DNA of 64,000 nt from Aquilaria yunnanensis. Its lineage: Eukaryota > Streptophyta > Magnoliopsida > Malvales > Thymelaeaceae. Positions 36,910-48,880 of the stretch are shown in pieces. Position 1 is the stretch's first letter, and every line of letters starts with the position of its first letter. The stretch lies in assembly GCA_039654915.1 (NCBI GenBank), contig CM077600.1:41958492-42022491 (forward strand), read 5' to 3'. The translations under genes and the position numbers were made by a program. Under the pieces are notes generated by a model. That model made no database searches, was not told where the DNA came from, and was given only the letters and a program-made list of their open reading frames with translations.

Positions 36910-37806
36910 GGGAAATGACAAAGTTGCCATTATTTTTTTCCCAATAGGGCAATTTTGCCACTCATGTTGTATTTTTGTTTACAAATCTGCCACTGATATT
37001 ATCATTTGGGAACAAATTTGCCACTAAAGCTATGTTTTGGTGCAAATTTACCACTCACCATTAAGATTGCCAACGTGTCAAATGTCAAAAAGTGGAATAA
37101 CCCATGTTTTGATACCATGCTTTCTATACCCAGAACCCTAGCAGGCCTAGCCCCCTAAGTTTTTTAATCTTTTATTCTTACCATCACCTTCAACAAAGTC
37201 AAACCAGTAAGCATCATTACTAACAACTCACTAGTTGTGAAAAATAGATACTTCTCCACAACAATCTATGTTACGATATGAGATGTCACAACTCACCGAT
37301 GATCCCAACCAAATAAAGAAGGCATCTAATCATGAGTACACCCTTGCTTCAATTACATCAACAATCCCATCATTCTAATGCTTAAATGTCACTATTACTC
37401 GATCCTTAGAGGTTATTGCTCAATATAAAATAAGGCCTAGCATACTGCTCATTGAGATTGCAGTAGATGGAGCATGAATAGAAGAGCCCTAATGGCATTG
37501 AGTAAGGAAGATGATCCAAATAATAGATTGACAAAGTTATGTTAGTAGGAGCCAAAGAGAAATTTTTCAAGGATTAGGTTTAGATTTTTGCTAACTTGAT
37601 AGTTATTGTTGTGGTGGTACAAAATAGTATCTTTTTCAATAGAATATTCTTGTTGTTTGAAATTCGGCCACTATTTCGCTCCCATTTATAACATCAGCGG
37701 CAAATTTACTTTTGCACAATAATATCAATGGCAAATTTGTGATGAAAAAACAATGGCGGCAAAATTTCACCTTTGGGTAGACAATAGTGGAAATTTTGCC
37801 TGTGTT
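36910..37806. mobile_element. MULE-like element, 897 bp
   Basis: The first about 150 bp and last about 150 bp are diverged inverted copies; a shared block is CACTGATATTAT / CATTGATATTAT, next to ACAAATYTGCCA. An 8-bp duplication CTTATATT lies at 36902-36909 and 37807-37814, which fits Mutator-like elements (8-9 bp). The interior has no recognisable gene or captured exon. Confidence 0.65.
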
Positions 37807-37816
37807 CTTATATTTC

Positions 37817-38474
37817 TTTTCTTTTCTTTCCCTTTTTTTTTTTTTTTTTGCTAATTAGAATGGAATAAAAAGAAAAAAAACAAGTCAGGAATCTAGAGAA
37901 GAGCGAAGACAATAAGTAGCCAAATCATGAGCTTTCGTCACAGCCCTGCGATTAACCTTGATAATAGTCAACAGTGCAGATGACTTGCCAAGGTCATGAT
38001 TGCACAAACTTCCTTTCCAACATCTAGGTCCACCAGAGAGTAGTCAATTATCTGGAGAAATTCTCGAAGGTAGTCCAATAAGATTGTGCTATTATGAATG
38101 TTTGGTGATGCCGCTGTTCTCATAGCCTCTAAAATTGCCCTTAATTCTATGAGTAATGCAAAGGAGTAAGGACCGAGTCATCATTGATGGAATTGGATAT
38201 CATTAACAGGGAAACTACAAACCCAAGTTGCAACATCAAAAGCCATCGACCTATTCCAAGAACCATCCGTTTTGATGATCACCAGGCATCAAAGCAAACT
38301 CATTCTCCCAAATTTATGGACCCCGTTAAATAAAGGCATTGTGGACTCTAACCGTTTCATGCTCCTTACAAAGAAGATCTCTGGAGCTGATGAGCTGGTT
38401 AATCAATACTCGTTGTTTGCTAAAAACAACAGAAGTTTGACTTAACCAAATAGACCATAACGGCATCGTTATAA
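37817..38474 (-). mobile_element. 5'-truncated LINE fragment (RNase H-like tail)
   Basis: On the minus strand the broken frame encodes PLWSIWLSQTSVVF (about 38460) and then an RNase H-like region beginning DGSWNRSMAFDVATWV (about 38270), with IELRAILEAM (about 38140). This is the C-terminus of a plant L1 ORF2. A T run at 37832-37849 is the poly-A tail on the minus strand. A perfect 13-bp duplication GTTCTTATATTTC flanks it (37804-37816 and 38475-38487). Confidence 0.8.
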
Positions 38475-38499
38475 GTTCTTATATTTCATACCTAAAGTT

Positions 38500-39018
38500 A
38501 CTGGTGCTTATTCGGTTTTTTCAATTTTAACTGAAAACTGAATAGTCAAATTTATTAGATTTTCAATCTTATATACTAAAAATCGAATAAATTGAATTAT
38601 CGGAGAAACCAAAATAACTGAGAAAAAAAATTTGGTTATTCGATTTTCATTTGAAATAACCGAATTATACACATACACATTCCAAACTTCAGACATCCAT
38701 TACATATTTCAATCTAAACACACATTCTAATTAAATGGAAAGTATCTATAATTCATTCAAAATCTAAACATCACATATATACGCATAATAAACATTCATC
38801 ACACATAATCATTTCCAAATCTCAAACATAAATACTAGTGAAATAAAAATTCGGTTATTTCGGTTAACTAAATTTTAGTTAACCAACATAGAAATTTGGG
38901 TCGGTTTTACGGTTATAACTAAAAATCAAAATTATTTCTAAAATCAATAACCAAAAACTGAAATTTTTTTTTGTTATTCGGTTATTTTAGATATAACCGA
39001 AATTTTACTCACCCCTAC
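38500..39018. mobile_element. hAT-like MITE, 519 bp
   Basis: It is flanked by a perfect 8-bp duplication CTAAAGTT (38492-38499, 39019-39026). The ends are ACTGGTGCTTATTCGGTT and, inverted, GTAGGGGTGAGTAAAATTTC. The arms are rich in TTCGGTTATTTCGGTTA-type repeats in both orientations, a common hAT MITE style. No transposase is present. Confidence 0.75.
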
Positions 39019-39026
39019 CTAAAGTT

Positions 39027-40023
39027 AAAAGTTGATTCATAATATCTAGTCCAAATTTGAAAAAAAAAATGAACTTTTTATATTTAGGATCAATGGGAAT
39101 TATTAAAAATTACATTTTATTTTTTTGGTTTATTTGGTTTGTTAGGTTTTAAGTTTAGGCACTAATAACTGATCCCATAGCTAAATATGAATCAATCCAA
39201 ACCAAACAATCAAACCATTTTTTCCAATCTAAATAATTCATATCGACGTTTTGGTTTTATCTAACTAAGGAACACCCTTAATTAAGAATGGAATGCTATG
39301 GTCACAGGACATACCATGGCTGCTTATATTTCCTTGCCTTGCCATGGTTAAGTTAACCGCTGATCATGTCCAGATTTATGTAAATGTCATATGCTAGAAG
39401 CCAAGAGAATATGTCTTAAGCTGGAAAAATATTACTAGTGATTGTGATTTTAGCTGTATGACAGCAACTGCCCGTCAGTGATTCCGGGTAAGAGCATATG
39501 TGTTGATTTGAAGATGAGTTTCTGAAAACAAACACCTGGAAAGGTTTTCTTTTCATGCAAATACATCAGATATCAAGCCGTCGTCAGCTTGCTTTTCCTT
39601 CATGTGTCGTGTTCTGGATATTAGTTATTACATCCTACTCTCCCTGTCACATTTTTCTCTGCCGATCAAATCACTAAGACACGCGAAAAAGCAAATGCTA
39701 AGCCAACCAGAAACTGCGTGCTCTTCTCTATGTAAATGTGAACATACTTATGCTGTCAGGGTGAAAATGCACCCAAAAAAAAATATGAATGAACAAAACA
39801 AAATTTGACAAAAAGAAAAGAAACCAGAATTTAGCGCCAGAGAAGAATGCCCTTGCGAGCACTAAAACATTCTTTCACAGATTAGACTAACCCAAAAGGT
39901 GGATAGAAAGAAGAGAGGAAGTAGGTAGGGTCAAAACTCTCTGAAGGCAATAAGTCAGCTTGAGACACATGCCCGGCTAAACTTACTGGAACTAGTTAGT
40001 GCTCTTCTAATGAAACAAGTAAA
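39027..40023. other. Downstream flank of the Nudix gene
   Basis: No gene is recognised. The last few hundred bases should contain the 3' untranslated region of the minus-strand Nudix gene. The frame at 39602-39808 (+) has no family signature. Confidence 0.4.
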
Positions 40024-43000
40024 CTAACGACTTTCTTCGTTTGAGGTGCTGCAAATGTGTTCAGCAAGCCATTCCAAGAAGTCTTTCTCTAGGGCCTCTC
40101 TCATCCATGAATGCCGACAACAGTCCACCGCTTCAGGGATTGTTAGCCAACTTCTTCGTCTAGTACTCTGTTCAGGCCAAGACTCAAGTTCCTCTCTCAC
40201 CAGCAAGGCATACATATCAGCGCGACACAAACCTTCAGGACTAAACTCATCTTGCAGGGTCTTGCTCTTGAAATTATAGCGGCCTAGAAAATGCTGAAAC
40301 ACGACCAGAAAATGGATTTGTGTTATCATGATTCTAGTAGTAACAGCAATACAAAGAGAAAATAACGATCAACCAAATAAATAGGCTCCCGAAATAAACA
40401 AATAATCCTCATCCTGTTTTTATTTTTTATTTTTTTATTTTTTTTATTTTTTAGAGGAAGACCCAATCTTAATCTTTGCGGCAAAAGATATATTAATATT
40501 AATATTAATATCTCTACAAGACAAATGAACAAAACAAGAATCACAAATATGTTAAGCAACAAACAAAACAAGCAGCTAATGTGAATTTGCTATAAACAGA
40601 ATCTGTAAATCAACCCAAACCTACCTGGGCCTTTTGTTGCCCAGAAATTAGGGCCTGCATTAAATCAATCGACTATGACCAGTGTGACTAATTTGGTCAT
40701 TCTAGAAAGGAGAACAACTTTTCTTTTTTAAATAATTATGTCCTTCACAAAAGAAGTTGCAAGATAGAAAGTAAACATGCAAGGGACAGCAATTTATAAA
40801 TTAAGGGGTCTTTGGGATATGACTAACTTGGTCATTATGACAACGACTTTTCTATTTTCAGTAACTATGTCCTTCACAAAAGAAGTAACATAATAGAGAT
40901 TAAACATGCCACAGACAGCAATTTATACAGAGACCTTTTCGGGCCTCTTTTCAGAATGGTACCTTTTTATTTAATACTTTTGCCAACATGTTATTTCATC
41001 TGAAAAACCAACATGTTATCTGCCCCAATAGCAATTTGACAACTTATTTTCCAAAAGCACTTCTTTTCAGAATCTCTCTCCCACACTGTAAAAGAAAGGA
41101 GTGTATTTCCTAGTTCAAGCAAGGCAAAACGGGCACAAATTAAAAAAATATATTGTAATACACATAATTTTCCTCTTTCTTATTGTTGAAATTTGCAAAT
41201 GCAAGGTGGAGATTGTCTCTACACTTGAGTTACATGGATGTACTGAATAAATGCAACCTTCTCCTTTTAATTTCTTGGAATGGGTCCAGATCTAGTATTG
41301 TGAAAACTGAACTAAGATGAGAACAGCATTAACCCATAGTGTATAGAATGTTTGACACAAGTGTGAATGCGAGAATGCTTTGGCAATAACCAGCCATCAT
41401 CAACAACACACTTTTAGAAGAAAGTCAGGAGTGGCTGCATATAATTTAATAATGCCAATTATTTTCTAGAAGTCATACTGTCACTATATATCCATAAAAG
41501 GGAAAAAGAAAAGGAAAAGAAAAGAAAGAAACAAAACAAAAAGAAAAGATAAATTGCTTGCCTCAAATGCCTCAGCAGGTGCAACCAATCATATACCAAC
41601 ACAGGAATGGAATTTTACAAGCTTCAAATAAAACTGCCAACAGCACTTCTAAAAGTACTTGTGGTGAGGAAGAAGGCCATATCTGTTGCTCTAATTGCTA
41701 GCTAGTTGATCAATTTTAGCTAAAGAGGAAAACTAGTTTCCAAGAGACAAAACAAGGAGAAGCTAGAGTCCTCCTAAGATTCCATAAGTGCAGCTACGTG
41801 ATCCTTTCGCAACCGGTAACAAGTTCAATTTCCCCCTCATGAATCCATTAACCAAAGCCTACAAGGAAACGTTGGTCAGTGATGCTCTGTAGAAAAGGTG
41901 AGGCAAGTGTGCCATGCAAGTTGGATAAGTTAAACTTGATCAAGTAAAACTGGGGATCTTCTATACTCCGAGTGAAACAAATTTTGTGGAAAGATAGTTG
42001 CTAGCGGTCTATCCATCACCATCAATTTCTATTTTCATCAACCAGTTACAATTTTGAGTGGTTCAGTGTTATTAAATACCTGACAAAATGACCATAACCT
42101 CGATTACTTTTAATCTTGAAACAGGCTTCCAGGAAAATGGTGAAACAAAGGAAAGTGGGGCTTTATAGTTGACTGCCATTTTTTTCAGATAACAAATTCC
42201 CAAATTTTGGTTCCCAGAATTCTCATCTTTTGTTAGTTGATAATACTGGTCGTTACTGCAACATAAACAATACTCAGATTCTGAATCATATGGGCATAGC
42301 ACTCTTCTTAAAGGCGGTCTCCAATTAGAAAGAAAACTACGGTTTGAATAGGTAAGACAGTTGTAGGCCATGTTTGGTGGCCACCCTGGCATGCAAGTTA
42401 CATTTTATTATCTAAAGGGAAAACCTATGATTTTCCATGGCATTTGGGTGTGTTGCTGTGAGCCTAACAGGACATGGATTTGAAAATGAACAGCACAAGG
42501 TCAGGAAAACTTCTGTTCTGTTCACTATGGTATTTTGAAATGTGAAGGCATACATGCTAAGCTTCTAGCATGATGTTTTGTTGAGATAGTCAAACACATT
42601 CTGTTCTACCTACCTGGCTCTGCAATGTCTAAGCCTTCCATTTATCAAAAGTTCAAGTAGTTTGTTCTTACCACCAGTTCTCCTCGAACTCCAGCCTCTT
42701 CCAAAGCTTCCCGTGCTGCTGCCTCTTCAACTGTTTCATCATTTTCCCACCCACCCTGTAGTCAGATCAATAAAAATCAACATAGTTCCATCATTTTTTA
42801 TCTCCTTCAAATTCTTGGGGACCAAAAAAGAAAATACTAAATGAACAAAGGCCAAAAACCAACAAATACCAGTTAACAGGATTGAAGAACATAACAGATG
42901 GATTACACAGAAAACCCACAAAAATATTTTTATTCAATTAGCATCTTCATTGAAATTGGTGCTAGAAGGGGAGTAAATGAGAAGGGAGGGATTGGTCAGA

Positions 43001-43483
43001 TATTCCTGAAAATAGTTTCTTGTGTGTTTCACATAGTGATAAAGGGAATTGGTTAAAATTTCAGGAATGTCCATATTTTTCATGGATGCCCCGTTACATA
43101 ATCCAATATCATGTGAATGAATATGACATGTAATGCATGCAAAGAAGCCCATGTACATTAAAAGTGTCTTGGCAACTCACAGCGGTAAACAGAATGCACC
43201 TTATCCTTCAGATAACAGCAAAATGAATTAACGATATCCCTAATCATACAAAGCAAGAAGCATAAGAAAAAAGGATCCAGAGGGGTTGGCCAGGTTGCAG
43301 TAAGAGAAGGAAAAATTGCACTCTTTGATTTCAGGTAAGACATTCTACTAAGATGATTTTTTGTTGTTACAGCAAATCACCAACAAGTGCTCTTATTCAG
43401 GTGCAATTCTCAGCCTTAATAGGAGTGCCAGACCAAAATGCAAGTTCCCACACTAACCACGAGATAGTGAAAGCTTCTAAGAG

Positions 43484-43523
<40 letters not shown>

Positions 43524-44958
43524 TATATTCTGAAATTGCTGGCTGAAGACCTTGAAAATTCTGTACCTTTGGAAACAGAAGACCAGGCCCACTAGCAGAA
43601 CTGATCATCAAAACCTCTACAACATTTTCAGATGTGCCGTCATCATTTTCAACTGAACTTCTGTATCTATAAGGAATACACCTGTCAAGTAGAACAAACA
43701 GATGCCATTGGTGAGAATCTGATAAGACAATAATTCCTAATAACAGAACTCACCAGGAACAAGCACTGTCCCACCTAGTTATCAAACTATACACATATAT
43801 ATAACAAAAGCCTAATATAGGTATCTTTTCTTGAGGGCTGTAAAATAAAGAAATAGGGATAACTCAAGCTCGATTTGCACTGGGTTAGGTTTCACTTGTT
43901 TAAACTTCTTTCTAATTCTCGAACTTTAGGTACAAAGCTAACATTGAAGTTTAGGAACGAAAGAATCCCAGGAATTTCAAGTTCTTGCTTCTTCACACCA
44001 CAGTCGGCTAAAAATTGTTAGTGAATGCAGGATTTCTCTAATTTTATATAAAAATATAAAAAATTTATGCATTTCCTTAAGATTTTTTTTATCTGAAAAA
44101 AGGATATTTCTTTCATGAGCACAAATATTAGTGTTTGTGCACATGTGCTTCTATTTTGGTGGAGAAACTCTAAAAACTAATATGATCAATCTTAGCAAAT
44201 GCATATTGCATTGATAGTAAGTCATGTAAAGAAAATCGCGTGAAAAGAAAAAGAAAAAAGTCCTTGAAATCATTCAATAAGTTGACAACCCAAGCTCGAG
44301 CATGATTTTGAGCTTGATCCCATCTTTGAGCTACGCTTGAGATCATTATAGAAATGAACCAAATAAGACCTCAGTAATGCAACTCAAGGACAGGCAGCAC
44401 AGCCCTACTATTGTCAGAGTAATCGTTCTCATTTATGGCAAAACTGAATGGCAGAGAGCACAAACAAACAGAAGCATAAGCAACAAACTAGCTCTGGTAA
44501 ACAGATACTCGCAGAACCCAGCTCAGCCATATATACCAAAGCCAGCATCTCTCTCAACGTGATGCATTCCTAGATATCAAGAAGGCATTGTAAATAATCA
44601 CAACTTATTATCATTTGCAAACGGTTCTAAGGACTTGACTCAACTTGCTCACTGAACAAAATCTGCATCCATTCTAGCCTAGCGATACCGACCTGATTGA
44701 CCGCGTGGCATGAATCTTAAGGCAAAACATATTTGTGCCAGTACCGGATTTGATCTAATGATTTAATTTGCTCCAACCAAATACTAGTATAATGTATACA
44801 TAATGAATCGGCTTAATGATCCTAGCGGAAATATCCAATGTCAAAAGAACCTAATAAACCTATACGGAATCCGAGATCGAGAAATACCCGGCCACGAGAC
44901 GGCGACCGCCCTCATAACGCTGCTGATGGCGACCGGTGCGAGCCACCAAATCAGACAT
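40024..44958 (-). CDS. Nudix hydrolase (NUDT12/13/16-like), four exons
   Basis: Exons on the minus strand are 44958-44888, 43681-43567, 42755-42672 and 40293-40024 (stop TAG). All introns are GT-AG, and the joins give 540 nt, a 179-residue protein close to the usual 180-200. The Nudix box is perfect (residues 63-85): G63-x5-E69-x7-REALEEAGV; its glutamates bind the divalent metal for hydrolysis of nucleoside diphosphates linked to another moiety. The N-terminus (ARTGRHQQRYEGGRRLVAGC) and the C-terminal SWLTIPEAVDCCRHSWMREAL are the signatures of the plant NUDT12/13/16/17/18/21 group, some of which hydrolyse diadenosine polyphosphates and related nucleotides. Exact substrate and organelle cannot be read from the sequence; no clear targeting peptide precedes the start. 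Intron 3 (2.4 kb) carries a diverged tandem duplication and intron 2 a TA microsatellite. No lesion is seen. Confidence 0.92.
40682..40930. repeat. Diverged tandem duplication in Nudix intron 3
   Basis: Two copies of about 115-130 bp start with GACTAATTTGGTCATT (40686) and GACTAACTTGGTCATT (40820). Both contain ATGTCCTTCACAAAAGAAGT, and both end with the block ACAGCAATTTATA. Confidence 0.8.
43487..43520. repeat. TA microsatellite in Nudix intron 1-exon 2 vicinity
   Basis: About 15 TA units just downstream (in gene direction) of exon 2, inside intron 2. Confidence 0.9.
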
Positions 44959-45345
44959 TTCGCGGTTCGGAAAGGAAGCGAGTAGGAAAACGGAAAGTTT
45001 CACGATTTCTCCACCACATTCATGCAGGAAAAAACATTTCGCTCTCAGCGGTCGGCCACATTATGCGATGTGTGAGCGCAGGAACAGCTGGCCGAGGAAC
45101 CGACTCAACCACCCGGCTTTGTTTCCCTTATTTGATTTGCAAATGCTCCGTGTCTAAGGCTTGGCTTTGTCTTCTAAATTTTCTTCTGTTTCTTCTTCTG
45201 ATTTCTCTCTATCCGAGAGGAGATAGAGATGCAGAGAGACACAAAAACGAGAAAGAGGGGGAAGGGAGGGGGCGGTGCTTGTCTCGTGGAAAGGGTCACA
45301 GGCCTTTATTAAAAAAGGTTCTTTATTTATGGGAAATATCATAAA
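44959..45345 (-). promoter_or_regulatory. 5' leader and likely core promoter of the Nudix gene
   Basis: On the minus strand an ATAAATAAAG TATA-like box lies at about 45315-45327. A CT-rich stretch follows (CTCTCTGCATCTCTATCTCC, about 45240-45220), typical of a plant leader, and then the start codon at 44958. The GC content is well above the surroundings. The plus-strand 168-codon frame here (44838-45344) is an overlap artefact. Confidence 0.45.
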
Positions 45346-45910
45346 AAGTGTACCAAGTCAAGCACTATTGATTTTTAGTTTCATTGCGAGATTCAATGGA
45401 CTGCACGTTCATAATATCACAATATTAAATAAAATAATAATAATAAAATAATAAAAATAATTTAGAGATAAATATATATATATAAATCTTATAAATTAAA
45501 AGTTCAACAATTAACTTAGAAAAAATTAAAGAAAAAAAAGCTCCATTTTACTAAACAAATAAATAAACCATGGTAACCAATGTTTTAGTTTAGAAAACAA
45601 CACACTATTAAAAAAAAAAGAACTAAGAGATCAAACAAAAACACTATAACTAAATAGTTACTAAGTTTAGGGTCTAAAATATCAAGCTAATCAAAGTCAG
45701 GGTCTAGTATAAGAAATAAAAACAATACAAGGACTGAAAACGTGTTTCACTAGAAAGAAATATGAAACAAAATGAAAGTGCGAGAATAGCAGGACAGGCC
45801 CTCAAAAGCTGTTGCCTTTAAAAAATTTAACCAAACTTCTAACAGAAACGATTGCATAAAAAAAAAAGTCAGGTGATAGAGTAGGCCACAACTCAGCCCA
45901 AAACTAAGGG
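45346..45910. other. Intergenic
   Basis: AT-rich sequence upstream of the Nudix gene. Nothing recognised. Confidence 0.4.
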
Positions 45911-45976
45911 GCTTTTAATATATAGTATAATATCGGGTAAATTGCTTTTAGTATACAGTATAATATCGAGTAAATT
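45911..45976. repeat. 33-bp tandem duplication spanning the Pack-MULE left junction
   Basis: Two units (45911-45943, 45944-45976) differ at three positions. Each contains the target site TATAATATC followed by the terminal GRGTAAATT. The duplication therefore copied the transposon end together with its target site after insertion. Confidence 0.8.
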
Positions 45977-47085
45977 GCACCTACTATTCCTAATCTTTAA
46001 TTGTTATTTCACTTCTAACCCTAATCTTCACTGTGTTTATTCCGTATCTCTAACCTCAATAAAATATTTTATTTTGGCGCTTTTTTTATGGAAATAATTT
46101 TCTCATATGGAAAAAGCCATGTCAGCAAATTACTCATGGGGAAAATGTTTGTTTTAACCCCTACAAAAATCCTGTTTGCCAAAAAAACCTTAAAATTTTT
46201 AAATCTAACAAAAATCAAGTAAGTCTTTTCTACCTCTCCTCCCTCTCCAGCGGTGCCATCTCCGACCTTCCTTTCCGCCCTGCCCTCCCATCTCCGACCT
46301 GTGATTCAGCTTCCTCTTGATTTGGCTTCCCTTTCCACCGTTGCTCACCCATCCATTCATCTTCCCCGCTTCCTCTCCTCTATCCTTGCCTCCAATTTAG
46401 CTTCCTCTTGATTTTATTCAACTCTTAGTCTCTCGATTAATTTTGATTCGGTTCAAGATAATGGGCTTTGAGAACCAGGGCTTCGATGAAGCCCACCTCT
46501 ACACTTCCCATGAGGAAATGGAGAGCCTCGTGCTCGACAAAACCTCCGTTCGCACCATCAACAACAACCAAAGCAACCACCCCTACTCCAATTACCGGAA
46601 TGCCATTTCGTCGCTCGCAAACACCTCACACCACCTACTCTCGCCGTCAATCATCGTTACGCCCGTCTATTCTAATCCACTCTTCACACCGTTTGCTTAC
46701 CAAGACCCTAACGATTCTAACAACAACTCTTGCAGTGAGCCTCCCTCCTATGCTGATGTTATCTTCAGTCCATTGGATGAAAGGTCGGAGATGGCGCCGC
46801 CAGAGAAGGATGAGAGGTAGGAGACGTTAGCCTAAATTTTTGTTACATTTAAAAGTTTTAAGGCTTTTTTGGCAAAGGGGATTTTTACAAGGGTTAAAAC
46901 AAGCATTTTTCCCATGAGTAATCTACTGACGCGGGTTTTTCGGTCTGAGATAACTATTTCCGTCAAAAAAAGAGCCAAAATAAAACGTTTTATTGAGATT
47001 AGGAATACAAAACAAGCAAAGTAAAGGTTAAAGTTATAAGTGAAACAACAATTAAATGTTAGGAGTAGTGGGTGAAATTTACCCA
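45968..47085 (+). mobile_element. Pack-MULE carrying a sorting nexin 2 exon
   Basis: Long inverted repeats of roughly 300 bp lie at about 45968-46297 and 46783-47085. They share blocks such as CTTTAATTGTT / ATTTAATTGTT, TTTTATTTTGGC, ATTACTCATGGG and, innermost, GCCATCTCCGACCTT. A perfect 9-bp duplication TATAATATC flanks the element (45959-45967, 47086-47094). About 485 bp of non-transposon sequence lies between the repeats. It is the leader and first coding exon of a sorting nexin 2-like gene. Long inverted repeats, a 9-bp duplication, no transposase and a captured gene piece together define a Pack-MULE. Confidence 0.88.
46461..46820 (+). pseudogene. Captured 5' exon fragment of a sorting nexin 2-like gene
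   Basis: From the ATG at 46461 an open frame of 119 codons resembles the N-terminal, unstructured part of plant sorting nexin 2 (SNX2A/2B). It shows HEEMESLVL, a YSNYRNAISSL segment, SIIVTPVYSNPLF and SEPPSYADVIFSPLDE, all in the family order. Family proteins continue with a PX domain (phosphoinositide binding) and a coiled-coil region (membrane curvature) for endosome-to-vacuole sorting. Both are absent here, since the captured piece stops after SPLDE at about 46783. The last dozen codons (RSEMAPPEKDER) come from the right inverted repeat, so the frame is a fusion of host exon and transposon end. The frame is uninterrupted, so translation is possible, but any product would lack both working domains. 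Confidence 0.85.
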
Positions 47086-47094
47086 TATAATATC

Positions 47095-48880
47095 ACTCTT
47101 TTTTTTATTCACAAAACTGGTCATTCTCTGTTAAATTTAGTTATCGATTTGACACTAAACAATTGTTCATAATCTGTCACAATAATAAGATCACTTCCAA
47201 GATATATTTATTTAATTTCCACATGCTAATTTCCACATTATTACCTAGTTTATATTCAAATCCTAACACATCCCTAGTTTTTCCCTTCAATTTGTAATAA
47301 AATATGCCATCCCACTCATAACATTATCATGCAGTATTCTTTTTTTTAATATACATATTTTACACAGAAACATTCTCACAGTTAAACAAAGTGTGGCAAA
47401 TTTGGACCATTTAAAAACATGAGTAATATAGTGCTGGAAAAAATAATAGTGGACACTTAGGCCAAAGTACAAAAGTGGTTCTTTTATTGTGATGTTTTCA
47501 TTGTACAATATCCTAAATTCCCTTTTACCCCATAAATTTTTCTGGATTAGATTTTTACCCCTCAAACTTTGCACTTTTAGCCCATCAATCAATGGGAACA
47601 AGATTTTCTTTGTTACAGAACTGGCAATTTTGGTAACGGAGGGGTCAAAATAAAAAAAATATATAGAAGGTGAAGGAGTTAAATGGTATTTTTCTCACTG
47701 AACCTAACAAATGCTAAAGGATAAAGTGCGAGAATCCGACTATGGTTTGTTGCCCCTAATTTCGGGGGCATAAGAGGAAAAATGAACACTTTCACATAAA
47801 TGTTTGTTTAAACAGGTGCCTTATTGATAAATTTGTTGTACTTTTATGATGAAATAGGATTTTTGAAAAACAAACACAAAGTAACTGTTGATTTGTTTTA
47901 AGCTTTTCAGATACATCATTGATTTCTTGAGGCTTTATTGTATGCAAAAAAAAAAAAAACATAAATAAATTACCAAACCCTTTTAACAAGTAACTACTTA
48001 ATTGACTTCCTTCTGACATGGGCATAAGAGCAACCACAATAACACCAAACCAAAAGCTTAGTGAATACTCCAAGTGCTAGGAAAACGCTAGGTAAAAAAT
48101 TTGGTGAACAATGTGGAGTAGAACAAGAACATGCATACAACCTATGAAAGGCATTACAAGATGTAGATATTACACATTGAGGCTATACCAGTCACATTTA
48201 AGTCATAATTTACTTGACCCAAAATCTCTCATATGATAAGAACTTGTAACCCATCTGGTCTAGTCCAAATTAATGTTCTTTTGAACCATCAGCAAAGCTG
48301 CTACCTGCCGCCTTCAAACCACCCAGCATCGTCAAAAAACTTGTACCTGGTGGATCAATTTACCTACAACCAAACAGTTTTTATACTTGGAACTATTTAC
48401 CAAAAGTGAAAATGGTTATGCCAAAACCAATTTTTTATAGCATAAAAGCCACATATTTATTCTACTGCTTTGAATCCAACCTGTAGAATATATTCATTTA
48501 TCTTAATTACCAACAAACATCCACCTATATGTATGTGTGAAAAAAATTGTGTGTATGTGTATGTGTTTTGATAATTAGAAATAAATACAAAATTATTAGG
48601 GTTGTTGGAAAAGTAAGAAAGAAAAAATAAACATAAGCATGCACCGAAGATACATGCGGTCAATTGTGTATTTTGTGCCTTTGTATGTGTGTGAAAGAAA
48701 GAGTGAAGAGGGAGTGTATAGAGTGAAAAAAAAATCAAATTCTTTTAGAAGAATTTCTTGAAAATTCTCTACGCGAAACTTAATATTATAATAATTCATA
48801 TTTGTTATCTCCTTAATATTTCACAGGTGAAAGAAATGGTAGATTAGAGAAGATATTAAAGATTACCAATTAATGCCATA
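47095..48880. other. Intergenic
   Basis: No gene is recognised. Several short minus-strand frames are low complexity. Text such as AAACTTTGCACTTTTAGCCC (47565) resembles transposon-end language of the MULEs here, but no inverted partner was found. Confidence 0.4.

Noticed and set aside
44838..45344. 168-codon plus-strand open frame
   Set aside because: It lies antisense to exon 1 and the leader of the Nudix gene, has no family signature, and its composition follows the GC-rich leader.
46468..46830. 120-codon arginine/threonine-rich frame
   Set aside because: It overlaps the SNX2-derived frame in another phase and matches no family; the 46461 frame carries the recognisable motifs.
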